From Micractinium sp. NFX-FRZ (lineage: Eukaryota; Chlorophyta; Trebouxiophyceae; Chlorellales; Chlorellaceae): DNA of 49,988 bases. The translations under genes were made by a program, and so were the position numbers. The notes beneath the pieces were generated by a model that made no database searches, was not told the DNA's origin, and saw only the letters and a program-made list of their open reading frames with translations. The stretch covers positions 1-49,988 of the forward strand of contig JAPTJF010000455.1 in assembly GCA_029339195.1 (NCBI GenBank), given 5' to 3'. Shown piece by piece: positions 31,662 to 42,040 of the stretch. Position 1 is the stretch's first letter, and the number at the start of each line of letters is the position of its first letter.

Positions 31662-34600
31662 ATGGCGCCGGGTGGGGCCGAGACGGTGCGGGAGCGCCGC
31701 CGCCGCCGCTGTCGCCTGCTGGCAGCGGTAGCGGCAGCGGTCGCGGCCGCAGCCTACCTCAACACGCTCCCTGCCCATTTCACTTTTGACGACTCCTTTG
31801 CCGTGGTGAGCCTGCCGTGGGGGAAAGTTTTGAACGTCTGCCTTAGCCCGTTGACGGCTTCCTGCGCATAGCCCCCGCCTGCGTAGAGTCACCGCCCTGC
31901 ACTCAGCTCTCCCCCTGCGCCCCCTGCTACCCACCCCCTTGTCGCCCCTGCCTGCAGCTGTACAACGGAGACGTAACTGACCACAGCAAGCCGCTGAGCG
32001 CGCTGCTCTCCAACGACTTTTGGTGGGTGCTGCGCCGCAGTACTCTTCCGGGATGGGTGCCGGCAAACGCAGCCCCTGGCATGCTGTTGGAGCGCCCGGT
32101 GCTTAAGAGCGCACATGGTGCATCACACTGCCGTGGGCAGTTTGTGGGATTCTTGTTCTGCCTGCCTTTCCCCCTACAATGGCCTCCCCCCCAATGCATG
32201 TACCCGTCATCACGCACTGCCACGTGCTGCTCCCCGACACATGTTCTGTGTGTGTGTGTGCAGGGGGCAGGACCTGCGGTCTCCCATGAGCCACAAATCC
32301 TACCGCCCCCTCACCATCCTCTCCTTCCGCCTCCAGCACCTCGTCAGCACGCGCCTGCTGGGTGCAGGTGAGCGGCGGGGAGGTCACGGGGAGGTGCTTG
32401 GCAGCGGAGCCAAGAGAGTGGGGGCAGACAGCCAGGGAGGTTTGGGGCAGCCCAGTTTGCTGTGTGCGCCGGCAGGGTGCTGCATGGGGGTCGGGTGAGT
32501 GGCATGAGTGTGGGGGTTTCCAGGGAGTGTGGGGGAAGCTCAATTGGCGCGGAGAGAGTGCTGCATGGGGGTCGGGTGAGGGGCATTCGGTGATCCCCCA
32601 AGACATCCCTGAGCAGTTTGGGGTAGCTAGCAGGTACGGCAGATGCGTGGAGGGTGTGGCACTTGCACACCCTCCACAGGCTCCCACTCATGCTGCCCAG
32701 TGCAGCAGCACAGCGCGTGCTGCCTGTGCCACTCCTGCCAATGCTGCCGTGTGTGCGCGCCGCGCCCCCCGCTGCGCCATGCAGGCCCAGCGCAGGCACA
32801 GCGCGGCGAGTGGGAGGAGGAAGGGGGGCGCTCAGGGGACCGAGGCCTCAACCCCCTGCCCTTCCACCTCTGCAACGTGGCCGCTCATGCCGGCGTCACA
32901 GCCCTGGTGTTTGCCTTGGCCCGCCAGCTGGCAGCTGCCCGGCGGCGCGGCGCCTCCGCTGGCAATGCAGATGGCAGCAGCAGCAGTAGCGGCAGCGGCT
33001 GGGCGGAGGATTTGGAGCCCTTCATTGCTGCTCTCCTCTTTGGGCTGCACCCAGTTCACACGGAGGCTGTGGCGGGCATTGTGGGGCATGCAGAGCTGCT
33101 GTGCGCGGCGCTCTCCATCCCCGCTCTGCTGTGCTACATGGCGGCTGCCGACGGGCGCGCGGGCAGCGCCACGTCATCGCACTGGCGCGCTGTGGGCGCT
33201 GCCGTGCTGCTGGGCTGGGCGGCGGCGCTGACAAAGGAGATTGGGATCACGATTGTGAGTGGGCTGGGGCACACCTTTGTGGCCTGGGGCGGGCACCTTT
33301 GTGACCCTGAGGGGTAGGGCGATTGGGGCACCATTGTGGTCTGCGGGGACTGGGGCGCTGCGTGCATGTGCCAGGCGTGCCTGCCTGCCTGCCTGCTTGC
33401 CTGCCTGCCTATCTGTCAACGTATGTCCTTGGCTGCCTTGGTGCCACTCAAACAGGGCGTCACCAACTTGACCGCTGACCCCCGGCAAGCCTTCCTTTTG
33501 TCCTGCCTGCCTGCAGATGGGAGCCATGCTGTGCTATGATGCTCTGGTGGCTCCCCTAGCCGCCCGGCAGCAGCAGCATTCCTCTCCAGCAATGCCCGCA
33601 CAGCCGGCGGCACAGCCAGCCAAGCCGACGAACGAGCAGCAGCCACAGCAGCCACAGCAGCAGGCGGCGCAGCCAGCACCGCGTGTGCCTCTTGCAGCAG
33701 GAGGCCGAGCAGGCGCCAAGTCCAGCGCACCTGCAGCTGCCGCGGTGGCTGCAGCCGCTACAGAGCTGCTTCAGCTGGCGGCGGCGGCCGGCAGCGTGGG
33801 ACTGAAGAGCAGCCCCCCAGGCGGCGGCAGCGGTGGCGCCACGTCAGCGGCTGCGGCTCGTGACCCCAGCCTCAGGCGCAAGCTGCTACGCATGGCGGTG
33901 GCAGCTGTGGCGGTTGTGCTGTATGTGAAGACGAGGTCTTGGCTGGCTGGGGACCAGGTGCGGGCGTGGGGCAGGCACCATGTGTGGGGTGTCAATGCGT
34001 GCTGTGGGGCTGGGGTGCCGCATTGGTTTGGTTGCTCCCCCTTCTTTTGGGGGGAATACGAGAAGCTTGGCTGACATAGCTAGGTGAGAGAGATCTGGTG
34101 CAAAGGGCTCGGTGCTTTCGTAGTTCTAGTCAAGCCTTGTGCCTCCCTGCTGCTGACTCCAACTCAACCCGATGCCCCTTCTCAGCTGGGGTGCACTTCC
34201 CACAAAGTGAAGAACCCCACCCCCTTGGCCTGTTTCTTCCCCCTAACCCTAACCCAACCCACCCGACTGCCTTTGGTACACCCTCAACCTGATCAGTAAC
34301 CTGACCCAAACACATGCCTCTGCCCACGCCGCAGCTGGTGCGCATCTACCGCAAGGTGGAGAACCCCATCCCCTTCTCCACCTCCTCCCTCGAGCGCAAG
34401 CTCACCACGGGCTATTTGCACGCACGCTACGCCTGGCTCCTGCTGGCGCCCCTGCACCTGTCGGGTGCGTTCTGGAAGGGGTAGTACCAGGGTCATGGGT
34501 CTGGGCCAGCGGCCGTGGCCGTGGCCGGGCAGCCAGCATCAGGTCCACCACTACTAGCTGTAGGCTGAGCTGTGCAGCAAGTGCGCTTTGCGCTGCGCTG

Positions 34601-37600
34601 TGCTGTGCTGTGATGTGCTGCGCCGTGCCGTGCCGTGCTGTGCTCCCCCACACCCGCTCACCCAGCCCTGCCCCAACTTTCCGGCGCCTGTGCAGCCGAC
34701 TGGTCGTACGCGTGCATCGAATACGTCTCCCGCCTCTCCGACCCCCGCAACCTCGCCACCGGGGCGCTCTACCTCGCCCTGCTCCTGCTGGGCCTCTCGG
34801 CCCGCCCCTGGGAGGTGGTGCTGGAGTGGCCGGGGCGCAGGCCTCCGGTGAGTGCTCAGGTTTGGCGTGTCAATGAGTAGTGACTGACCTGGTCATTGAA
34901 GAAGGAGGGCAGAGAGTCTATTGTACATTGTACCTGGAGTCAAGGGTCCCAAGGGTTACCTGCTGTCATGGTGAGCCGATGCCAGAGCTTGCTCCTGCAG
35001 GGTTGCCATTGCAGTGAGCGCTTCTCCATCCGGCCTGCCCGCCTGCCAGCCAGAGCTGCCCGCTCAACTCCCACCCCCGCCGACACCCTTGCAGGCGCCG
35101 CTGTCGCAGGCGCAGCACGAGCGGCGCTGGCGGCTGGCAGTGGCAGCGGGCCTGCTGGTGGGACCTTTCTTTCCAGCCTCAAACGTCCTCTTCTATGTGG
35201 GGACCTTCATTGGAGAGAGGCTGCTGTACTTCCCGTCAGGTACAGTGTTGCATTCATTGCACTGATCGCACCTGCAATCATTGATGCGCAGCATCGTGGC
35301 GCATGCACGTGCCTGTGGGCCGCAGGCGCGGCCAGCGGCCAGACTCCCTGGTGCACTTGGGCCCCACTCCTGGGCCTGTGCACGTGCTTGCCTGCCTGTT
35401 CGTGCCGGGGGTGGGGACGGTGCCAGGGGTGCACAGTCCAGCGAGAGAGGCAAGTGCTGGTGCGTCGCTGGTCACCATCTGTTCACGTTCGTTGTGCCTG
35501 CTCCTACTTCCCTGCAGTCGGGTACTGCCTGCTGCTGGCGCAGCTGCTGGCAGCAGCCCTGCAGCCCCTGGTGCAATGGGGCAGCAGCAGCGGCAGCGGC
35601 AGCGGATCTCACACCAACGGTGGCAGCACCAGCAACGGCGGCACCACGGGCGGCAGCGGCGGCAGCGGCAGCAGGCCCTCGCGCCTGCGGCGGGCAGGCG
35701 CGGTGGTTGCGGTGGCTCTGTTGGCTGCGCTGCTGCTCTTCTATGCAGTGCGCACGGTAGTGAGGAATGAGGACTGGAGGGACGAGGAGCGGCTGTTCCT
35801 CTCGGCACAAAAGGCAAGTTTGTGCGGTGACCTGCATGTGTGTGCGCTCCGAGGAGCCTAGGGAAAGCAGGCGGTGAGTGATCGGGCTGGTGCATCGACA
35901 ACAGGAAGCTGAGCGGGTTGGATGACTACGCTCTGGATTCACATTTACCACTGTTGTGCAGGTCTGCTGGCGCAGCGGCAAGGTGCAGCTGAACAGCGGC
36001 ATCATCGAGCGGCGGTACCAGCGGTGGGACAAGGCAGAGGCGCACTTCCGCCTGGCGCGGGTGAGAGCGGCCCCGAGGGCGTGCGGGTACCTGGTGCTTG
36101 TTGTCATGTACGGTTTTGCGTGATGGAAGCAGATTCTGAGGGCAGGCAGGTGCAGTGGTACTGTCTGTGCATGGGTTTGCGTGATGGTGGCAACTGCTGA
36201 AGGCAGGCGGATGTGCACGGCCGCCTTGCGCGTGGGTGGGCGTGCTTAGCAGAGGTGGCGGTGGGGAGGGAGGTCAGGGGTTGCTTCAGCCTGACATATC
36301 CCCGCCCCCCCTCCTCTCCCTATCCCCCCAAATCATCAAACAGGGGGTGGATCCCCACGGATTCTGTGAGCCAGACTACCACATTGGCATCACGCTGCTC
36401 AACAGGAAGTGAGGGCTGCTGCTCGCCTCCCCTGCTCGCGCCTTCTGCTCCCCCCTGCCCCAGCCATGGCAGGCTGAGTTGCGACCGCCCAGCCCTGCTG
36501 CTGCGTTGCTGCAATGGCAAGCCCTGCCCCGCCTGCCTGCCCGCCACATCTAGCTTGTGGGCTGCGCTTCCCCATGCCACGCCTGCCCTCCGCACCCATG
36601 CCCCTCACCTTGCCCGTTACCTCGCCCCCTCCCACTCCATCATGCCGCCTCCTTGACCCCACCTCACCCCCCTTGCCCCCCGGCTACCCGCGGCCTGTCC
36701 ACTGCAAATCGTTATTCGAAGGCAGTGGTCACCTGCAACCGTACTGCCCCTGGCGACCTGCCCTGTACCAACCTCTTCTGACCGCATACCCGCCTTTCTC
36801 TTTTGTTCATCCATCCCCGCAGCCTGACCGCCGCCTTTGAGTATCTGGAGGCGGGGGTGGCGTGCAAGTACACGGCAGCTGACGCGATCAAGGCGCTGAA
36901 CCGAATCCTCATGTCCCTGCTGGAGCGCAGCCCCGCACACGCCTCCGGTGAGTGTCAATCCAGCACTGCCTGCAACAGTGATGTGTTGGTTTGCAAGCGT
37001 TCCAAGTGGGCGTGTCGCTGCTGGCGCGCAGCCCCGCACACGCCTCCGGTGAGGTTTGAACAAGCCCAGCCTGTAGGTCATTGGTTGGCGTGTGAACGAG
37101 CACATGGGCATGCCGCTGCTTGCATGCGGCCCCTGTCCCCTGCCTCTGCCACGCGCTGCACGGGACACCCGCTTGCCGCTCTCCTGCCAAGCCACCTGGC
37201 CAGATGCCCCTGGGGTGTGCTCTTTGCCCGTGCTGCTGCCTCTTGTTCTGTCTACTGTACGGATTGTGAACACCTGGCTCGATGCTTAGATGGCTCGGGA
37301 TGCCTGCCCATGCCACGGACCCTTCACCCCAACCCAACCTTTGCCCTTCCCTCTGCTCTCCTGCCTGGCTCGCGCCCCCGCACTCTCAAACCCCCACCAC
37401 CCACCCACACCACCCGCTGCCTCCTGCAGGCGTTATGGAGCGCTGGGCCGCGGTGCTGGCCCGCCCCGAGCTGCAGCGCTTCACGGAAGCAGCCACCTAT
37501 TTCGAGACAGCGGCGGCCAAGGCGGGCAGCCCGCTGCAAGCCCTCATGGTGCTGAATCGCGCACACACAACCCTGTCCGAGGCCAGGCCGGTCAGGGTTG

Positions 37601-39446
37601 GACGCACGCCAGACTACCCCGTCCGCGTGGCGGCCAGCAAGCGCCAGCTGGGCGCGCTCAAGAAGTGCATGCTGGGCAGGCGCCCCGTCATCGCGGCAGT
37701 GCTGGCGGCGGGGGGCAGCCTCACGGCGCGCGACGTCAAGCAGGCGGCCTACAGGCAAGCTAGCTCTGTGCCGTGCGCATGCCACGCGTTTGTTGTTGGT
37801 GACGGTCAGGGCAGGGCAGGGGGCTTGATTTTTAGTCCCCGCCAGCTGGAGCCACAGAGGCCTGCTCCGCATGCCGCCCGCCCCGCCCCACCCCACTGCG
37901 TCACCCTCGCCCCCCTTTTCCCTGCAGGTAGCTGTCAGATTGCTGTCACCCTCTGGTGCATGTGCACCCTCTCACCTCTCACCTGTCTGGTCACTCACCC
38001 GACCTCCCTTGCGCTCCCTGCCGGTGCCGCCTGTGCTTGAGCATGGCCAGGAGCGTCTGGGCCCTGCCACACACCCTGACCTGGTGGTAGCCTCCTTACT
38101 CACGCTGCCATGCAGCTCCCTTGACTTGTGTCCCTGTACCCTCCCCCGCCCCCTTGCCCTGCAGCTACCTGTCTGAGTATGGGGAGGAGTGCCGGGGCCC
38201 GGTGCCGCTGCCAGACGTGCCTGAACCAGTGGACCGGGCAGCACGCACAACTAGCTACCACACCGCGCTGATGCACGCGTGAGTGGCAGCCCTGAGCGTG
38301 TGACAAGAATGCGAACAGTACTGGACACAGCAAGGCTGGCACAGGCGCTTGGCTGCCATGGCGCTGCCTGCCTGCACAGCCGTTGCCCGCCCGCCAGTGC
38401 CGCTCACACCCAGCCTGCCCGGCCCACTGCTTCTTTCAGCTCACATCCCATCCTCAGGCTTTGCACAGCACATGCACAGCACAGCACACCCCCTGAAACA
38501 ATGCCCAATCCCCCATTTCTTTATGTTGGGTGTGCAGGCTGCAAGAGGCGGATTCAAGCGACCCCTGGCTGCAGCTGGAGTGGGGCCTCATGCTGGCCGC
38601 CGGCGGGAGGCACCAAGAGGCTCTGGTGCATCTGGAGGTGTCGGGTGAGGGGGCGGGTGGCAGGAGTTGGGGATGCTCAGGTTGTAGGAGCTGTGTGAGG
38701 TGGCAGCAGGGCGTGCTCACAGTTTGCAGAGCAAAGAGGGCTGGCTGGGTCTGCTGGCTGATGCTGAAGCGAGGCGGCAGGCACCCGGCAGTTGCAAGCA
38801 GTCTGTGTCGCAAGTTTTGTTGCAGCAAGAAACGGGTTCGTTGCAGCGAAAAAAACAGGCTGTAAGCCCAAGCAAGCAAGCAAGCAGTGCCTGCTCAGGC
38901 GGCTCAGTACAGCCGGTTTGCTCCCTGATCGCTCCGCCGTGCATGCTTCAACCCTCCCCATCCCCACCTTCAGGCCACATCTTTGCCACCCAGGCGGCCC
39001 CGCCTGGCCCGCCTGCAAGCAGCGGCAGCAGGGGGGTGCACAGCGGGGGCGTGCTTAACGCTCAAGGCACAGCCCCCATCTCTCCAAGCGAGGCTGCAGA
39101 GGCGGCGGTGGTTGCGTACCGGCAGGGCAGACAGGCAGTGGAAGCGGCCAGCGCTGCTGCAGGGGAGCGGCTGGACCCCGCCGCCCGGCTCCGTGTGCTG
39201 TGCCACCTGCAGCAGGCAGAGTGCGCCGTGCTGCAGCAGCGTGCGGCGCTGCCAGGCACGCAGGCGGCTGTGGCGGCTGCAGCGGCGGAGGCGCAAGGGT
39301 GCTTGGCCGAGCTGCAGTCGCGCGGCTGCCTGGAAGCGGGTGGCGGCAGCGAGGCTAAGGGCGGCAGCCAGCAGGTGGTAGCAGCCAAAGCTGAGGAGGA
39401 GGAGGATGATGCGGAGGAAGAAGAGGAGGGAAGGGAGGAGCTGTGA
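31662..39446 (+). CDS. TMTC-like multi-membrane TPR protein (DUF1736 family)
   Basis: In animals TMTCs are ER membrane proteins that O-mannosylate cadherins. Sixteen exons in phase: 31662-31805, 31958-32022, 32264-32367, 32785-33254, 33517-33957, 34335-34464, 34696-34847, 35095-35239, 35518-35813, 35962-36060, 36344-36408, 36823-36947, 37430-37754, 38165-38278, 38538-38644, 38974-39446; 1084 residues. Features in order: Arg-rich start, first TM, lumenal LNTLPAHFTFDDSFAV (the Asp pair matches the GT-C-type motif), SYRPLTILSFRLQHL, LPFHLCNVAAHA, FGLHPVHTEAVAGIVGHAELL, LTKEIGITI, PASNVLFYVGTFIGERLLYFPSVGYC split across exons 8-9 (DUF1736), NEDWRDEERLF, then degenerate TPR-like repeats (~650-930) and an Ala/Glu-rich tail. 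Insertions rich in Gln/Ala and Ser/Gly lie between TM segments. Introns 9 (35814) and 13 (37755) use GC donors. Confidence 0.85.
32477..32590 (+). repeat. 81-bp tandem repeat in TMTC intron 3
   Basis: GTGCTGCATGGGGGTCGGGT then GAGNGGCAT occurs at 32477 and 32558. The unit carries GTGAG donor-like sequence and resembles the exon 3 end (GGTGCAGGTGAGCGG). Confidence 0.85.
34181..34240 (+). repeat. Intronic echo of TMTC exon 6 acceptor and start
   Basis: CTCAGCTGGGGTGCACTTCC then CACAAAGTGAAGAACCCCAC copies the true start CGCAGCTGGTGCGCATCTAC then CGCAAGGTGGAGAACCCCAT at 34332-34371, about 150 bases downstream. The similarity runs over some 50 bases. Confidence 0.88.
34588..34645 (+). repeat. 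TGCTGTGC microsatellite in TMTC intron 6
   Basis: Imperfect GCTGTGCTGTGATGTGCTGC / GCCGTGCCGTGCTGTGCT tract, similar to the tract in the TRIC intron at 18535-18605. Confidence 0.85.
37006..37056 (+). repeat. Intronic echo of TMTC exon 12 end plus donor
   Basis: GCGCGCAGCCCCGCACACGC then CTCCGGTGAG copies the exon end at 36924-36953 (GAGCGCAGCCCCGCACACGC...), 101 bases downstream and nearly identical. The copy retains a full GTGAG donor. Confidence 0.93.
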
Positions 39447-40104
39447 CCATGGGGTGACAGCTGGCGCCCCGGCAGCTGCACAGCACGCCGGTGTTGTGCA
39501 CAGCGCCAGTGCGGGCCCCGGGCCTTGGCTGATGCATCGCATCGTGCAGTGCACGTGATTAGTGACACGCAATGGCGCTCTGTAACACGATCAAGCCGTG
39601 CAGGCTGTGGACCCAGCTTCAGGGACAGCCCTGCGGGGTATGTCTGCGCCCCCTCCGGACTTGGAGGGCGAAGGTCCGCACAGTGTTTTAAAAAGTGAAA
39701 GCATTTCGTTGTACACAGCACTGGTTCAAACCAGGGCCTCGGGCTGTCATAGAGGCCAGCATACAGAGGGACGTGCTTCTCAAACTCCTGTGGCAGTGCG
39801 TATCCAAGGTGCACCAACCGCCCGTGTTCAGACGCCGGCCACTGGCTTCATGCTCTGACTGCTACGGCTGCTGCGCGGCCTGCTCTGCCTGCTTTGCTGC
39901 TGCATCCCTTCAGGTGGATGACGTGGTTCCTGCTGCTGCATTTGATGCTCCATCTGCTGCTGTGCCTGCTGTGACCTTTCCGACTGCTGCGCCTCTGATG
40001 GCTGGTTCAGCGCCCTGCTGCTCTGCTGGCTTGCCTGGCGGCTGCTCTGGCGGCTGCTCCGGCTGGACACGCACTTGCTCCGGCTGCTGCTCCAATGCCT
40101 GCCC
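39447..40104. other. Convergent 3' flanks of TMTC-like and NmrA-like genes
   Basis: TGTAA at 39581-39585 suits the TMTC-like gene. From ~39845 to 40104 the sequence is CTGCTG/CGGCTGCT-rich and degenerate, probably the 3' UTR of the minus-strand gene. The open frames here are repetitive Gln/Ser/Arg strings and are not taken as genes. Confidence 0.6.
39581..39585 (+). promoter_or_regulatory. Candidate poly(A) signal TGTAA for TMTC-like gene
   Basis: TGTAA 135 bases after the stop codon at 39446, in the correct strand and distance range for a green-algal gene. Confidence 0.6.
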
Positions 40105-41397
40105 CTACGCCGCCGAAGCAAAGCCAACGCGGCGGTGCCGCAGTGGGCCCCCGGGGTTAAGGTAAGCCACCATGGCTGCTGCCACTTCCTCGTAGCTGGC
40201 GCTGGCCAGCTGTCCTCTCACCGCCGCCACTGCCGGCAGCAGCAGCGCGGTGGGCAGCACCGCCGCCCAGCCAGGGAACGAAACTGGCAGCACGTCTGCT
40301 ACCACTCTGGCCGGCCGTGCTGCAGCTGCTGCTCCTGCTGCACCTGCTGCTGCTCCTGCTGCTGCTGCCGCTATTTGTGGTGCTTCAAACATGATGCCAG
40401 GGCAGGCAAAGGACCAGTCCAGGGACCGGAACTCTGGGCGACACAGGAAGCTGTAGTTTGCCTTGTGGGCCTGGTACTTTGGCGGGAAACCAGGCACCTG
40501 CACTAGCATCGTGCCCTGCCGCCCCGGCAGGTCCAGAGCGCCTGCAGGGGTAACCGTGGGTGGGGCGAGGAGAGCGTGGTGCATGCAGTGTCAAGCTGGC
40601 GTGAACGGCGTGGAGCGGCTGGAACGCAGCCGCATGCAGCATGCGTGTTTTCCCCTGAATCACCAAGCGCGCTTGCCAGGTAAGCCGTTGGCGAACCGTT
40701 GTGAGCTGCCAGCACCTGCAGTACCTGTGCCTGACAGTGCCTGGCCGTGCCGTTGCCAGCAGCAGCCCCCCCCCACCGCGGCCCGACCTCCCTCACCTGC
40801 ACCACCCAGCACCCACAGCCGCCGGGCGCCCACCAGCGACTGTGCCGCTGTTTGGGTGGCCGCCTGCACCAGCTGCTGCAGCTGCCGCCCAGCCTCCGGC
40901 GAGTCCCCCAAGTAGCCAGCAGCCTGCAGAGCTCGAGCGGGCAGGGCAGGGCAGCGAGGGGAGGGGCCGTAGAGCTGTGGCCTGATTGGCATGCACTCTT
41001 TCCATTCCGTGTGCACCCTGTGGCACCGCAGTGAAAGTAAGGAGCTGTGGCGTGCTGCAAGTGCGAGGACACTTGCGTGTATCCGCCGCTGGCGGAAGTT
41101 GTCCGCCACGGGACCGCCACACCCCTGGGGCCCGCTGCGCAATGCGGCCCTCGGCGTGCGCTGCTATGTGCTCACCTGAATGGCTGCTTCTTGCCCGCTC
41201 ATGGCAGCTGCCAGGGCAGCCGGGTCGTGGACGTCGCCTTCGACCACCGTGATACTGCTCAGCAGCTCTGCGCCGATCGCATCCTGCAGACGAGAAATGC
41301 TGCGCACATATGCCGTGGTCTGGTGCCCAGCACGCACCGCTTCCGCCACCACCCGTCTCCCAAGGCGACCAGCAGCGCCCAGCACGATGACCTTCAT
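40105..41397 (-). CDS. NmrA-like / atypical SDR NAD(P)-binding protein
   Basis: Rossmann-fold protein of the NmrA/atypical short-chain dehydrogenase type; substrate unknown. Exons: 41176-41397, 40797-40923, 40105-40541; 261 residues. The N-terminus MKVIVLGAAGRLGRRVVAEA has the GxxGxxG dinucleotide-binding loop immediately after the first strand. It is followed by an Arg-containing second strand end (TTAYVRS), which favours NADP(H), and VVEGDVHDP, the usual acidic third-strand motif. RRLWVLGGAGAL marks the mid-domain strand. The C-terminus YLNPGGPLRHRRVGFAS is typical of the group. An Ala-rich insert lies at ~residues 185-210. No export or transit signal is evident. Divergent from the rhodanese gene. 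Confidence 0.82.
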
Positions 41398-42040
41398 GTT
41401 TAGTGTCGGCGCTTGGATGAAATGATGGGCTGTGAGAATTACACAATGCAGGGCGCAGCGCTGAAACGGTTGCCGAGATGGCTGCTCAGCGTCCAGCTGG
41501 CGATGTCGCTGGCTGTGGCTGTGGCTGGCTGCCAGCCGATGGGCGGCGGCCTCAGCCGGTGTGTGGCAAGCTCAGCTATTAGAATGCCTACTACTGGTCC
41601 ACCTGAGAATCCTTCCCTGATGAGACACAGTGATACTTCAAAAGACACGCCTGCTAAAAAGTAGGCGCGCGCGGGCAAGCAGGAGCCTCACCCTGCGGGC
41701 CGCATGATTCTGTCCCAGAACTTCCGTTCCAAAGCGAGGTGCATAGACAGCCATTTGAAGTAACTGCTCAACAGAACACCTGTACAATAGGTGACTGATC
41801 TTGAACCGGTCGGCATTTTGCCTGCCGAGTGAAGAAGGAGTAGCCTTGGTGGGAGTTGCACCGCCGCTAAAGAACAGCGCATGCATGCCATGGAAAAGGT
41901 TTAAAATACAACTCTCAGGGCGCTGAAGAGAAGATTTAAGGCGTGGGCTGCTCGGATGTGCCCAGGGCAGACTGCCAAATTCAAATGGTGGTGCGGCAGC
42001 GGCGGCGCCGCCCCAGCATGGCCCCAGCACGCACCATTGA
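41398..42040. other. Head-to-head intergenic region with an unexplained A/T-richer block
   Basis: Holds the promoters of the NmrA-like and rhodanese genes. The stretch ~41570-41950 is visibly less GC-rich than its surroundings. A 130-residue minus-strand frame (41638-42030) crosses it but matches no family I recognise (see findings). Confidence 0.5.

Noticed and set aside
39828..40127. Minus-strand Gln/Ser/Arg-rich frame below the NmrA-like gene
   Set aside because: It overlaps the gene's stop in another frame and consists of degenerate CTG-type repeats; it is better explained as 3' UTR.
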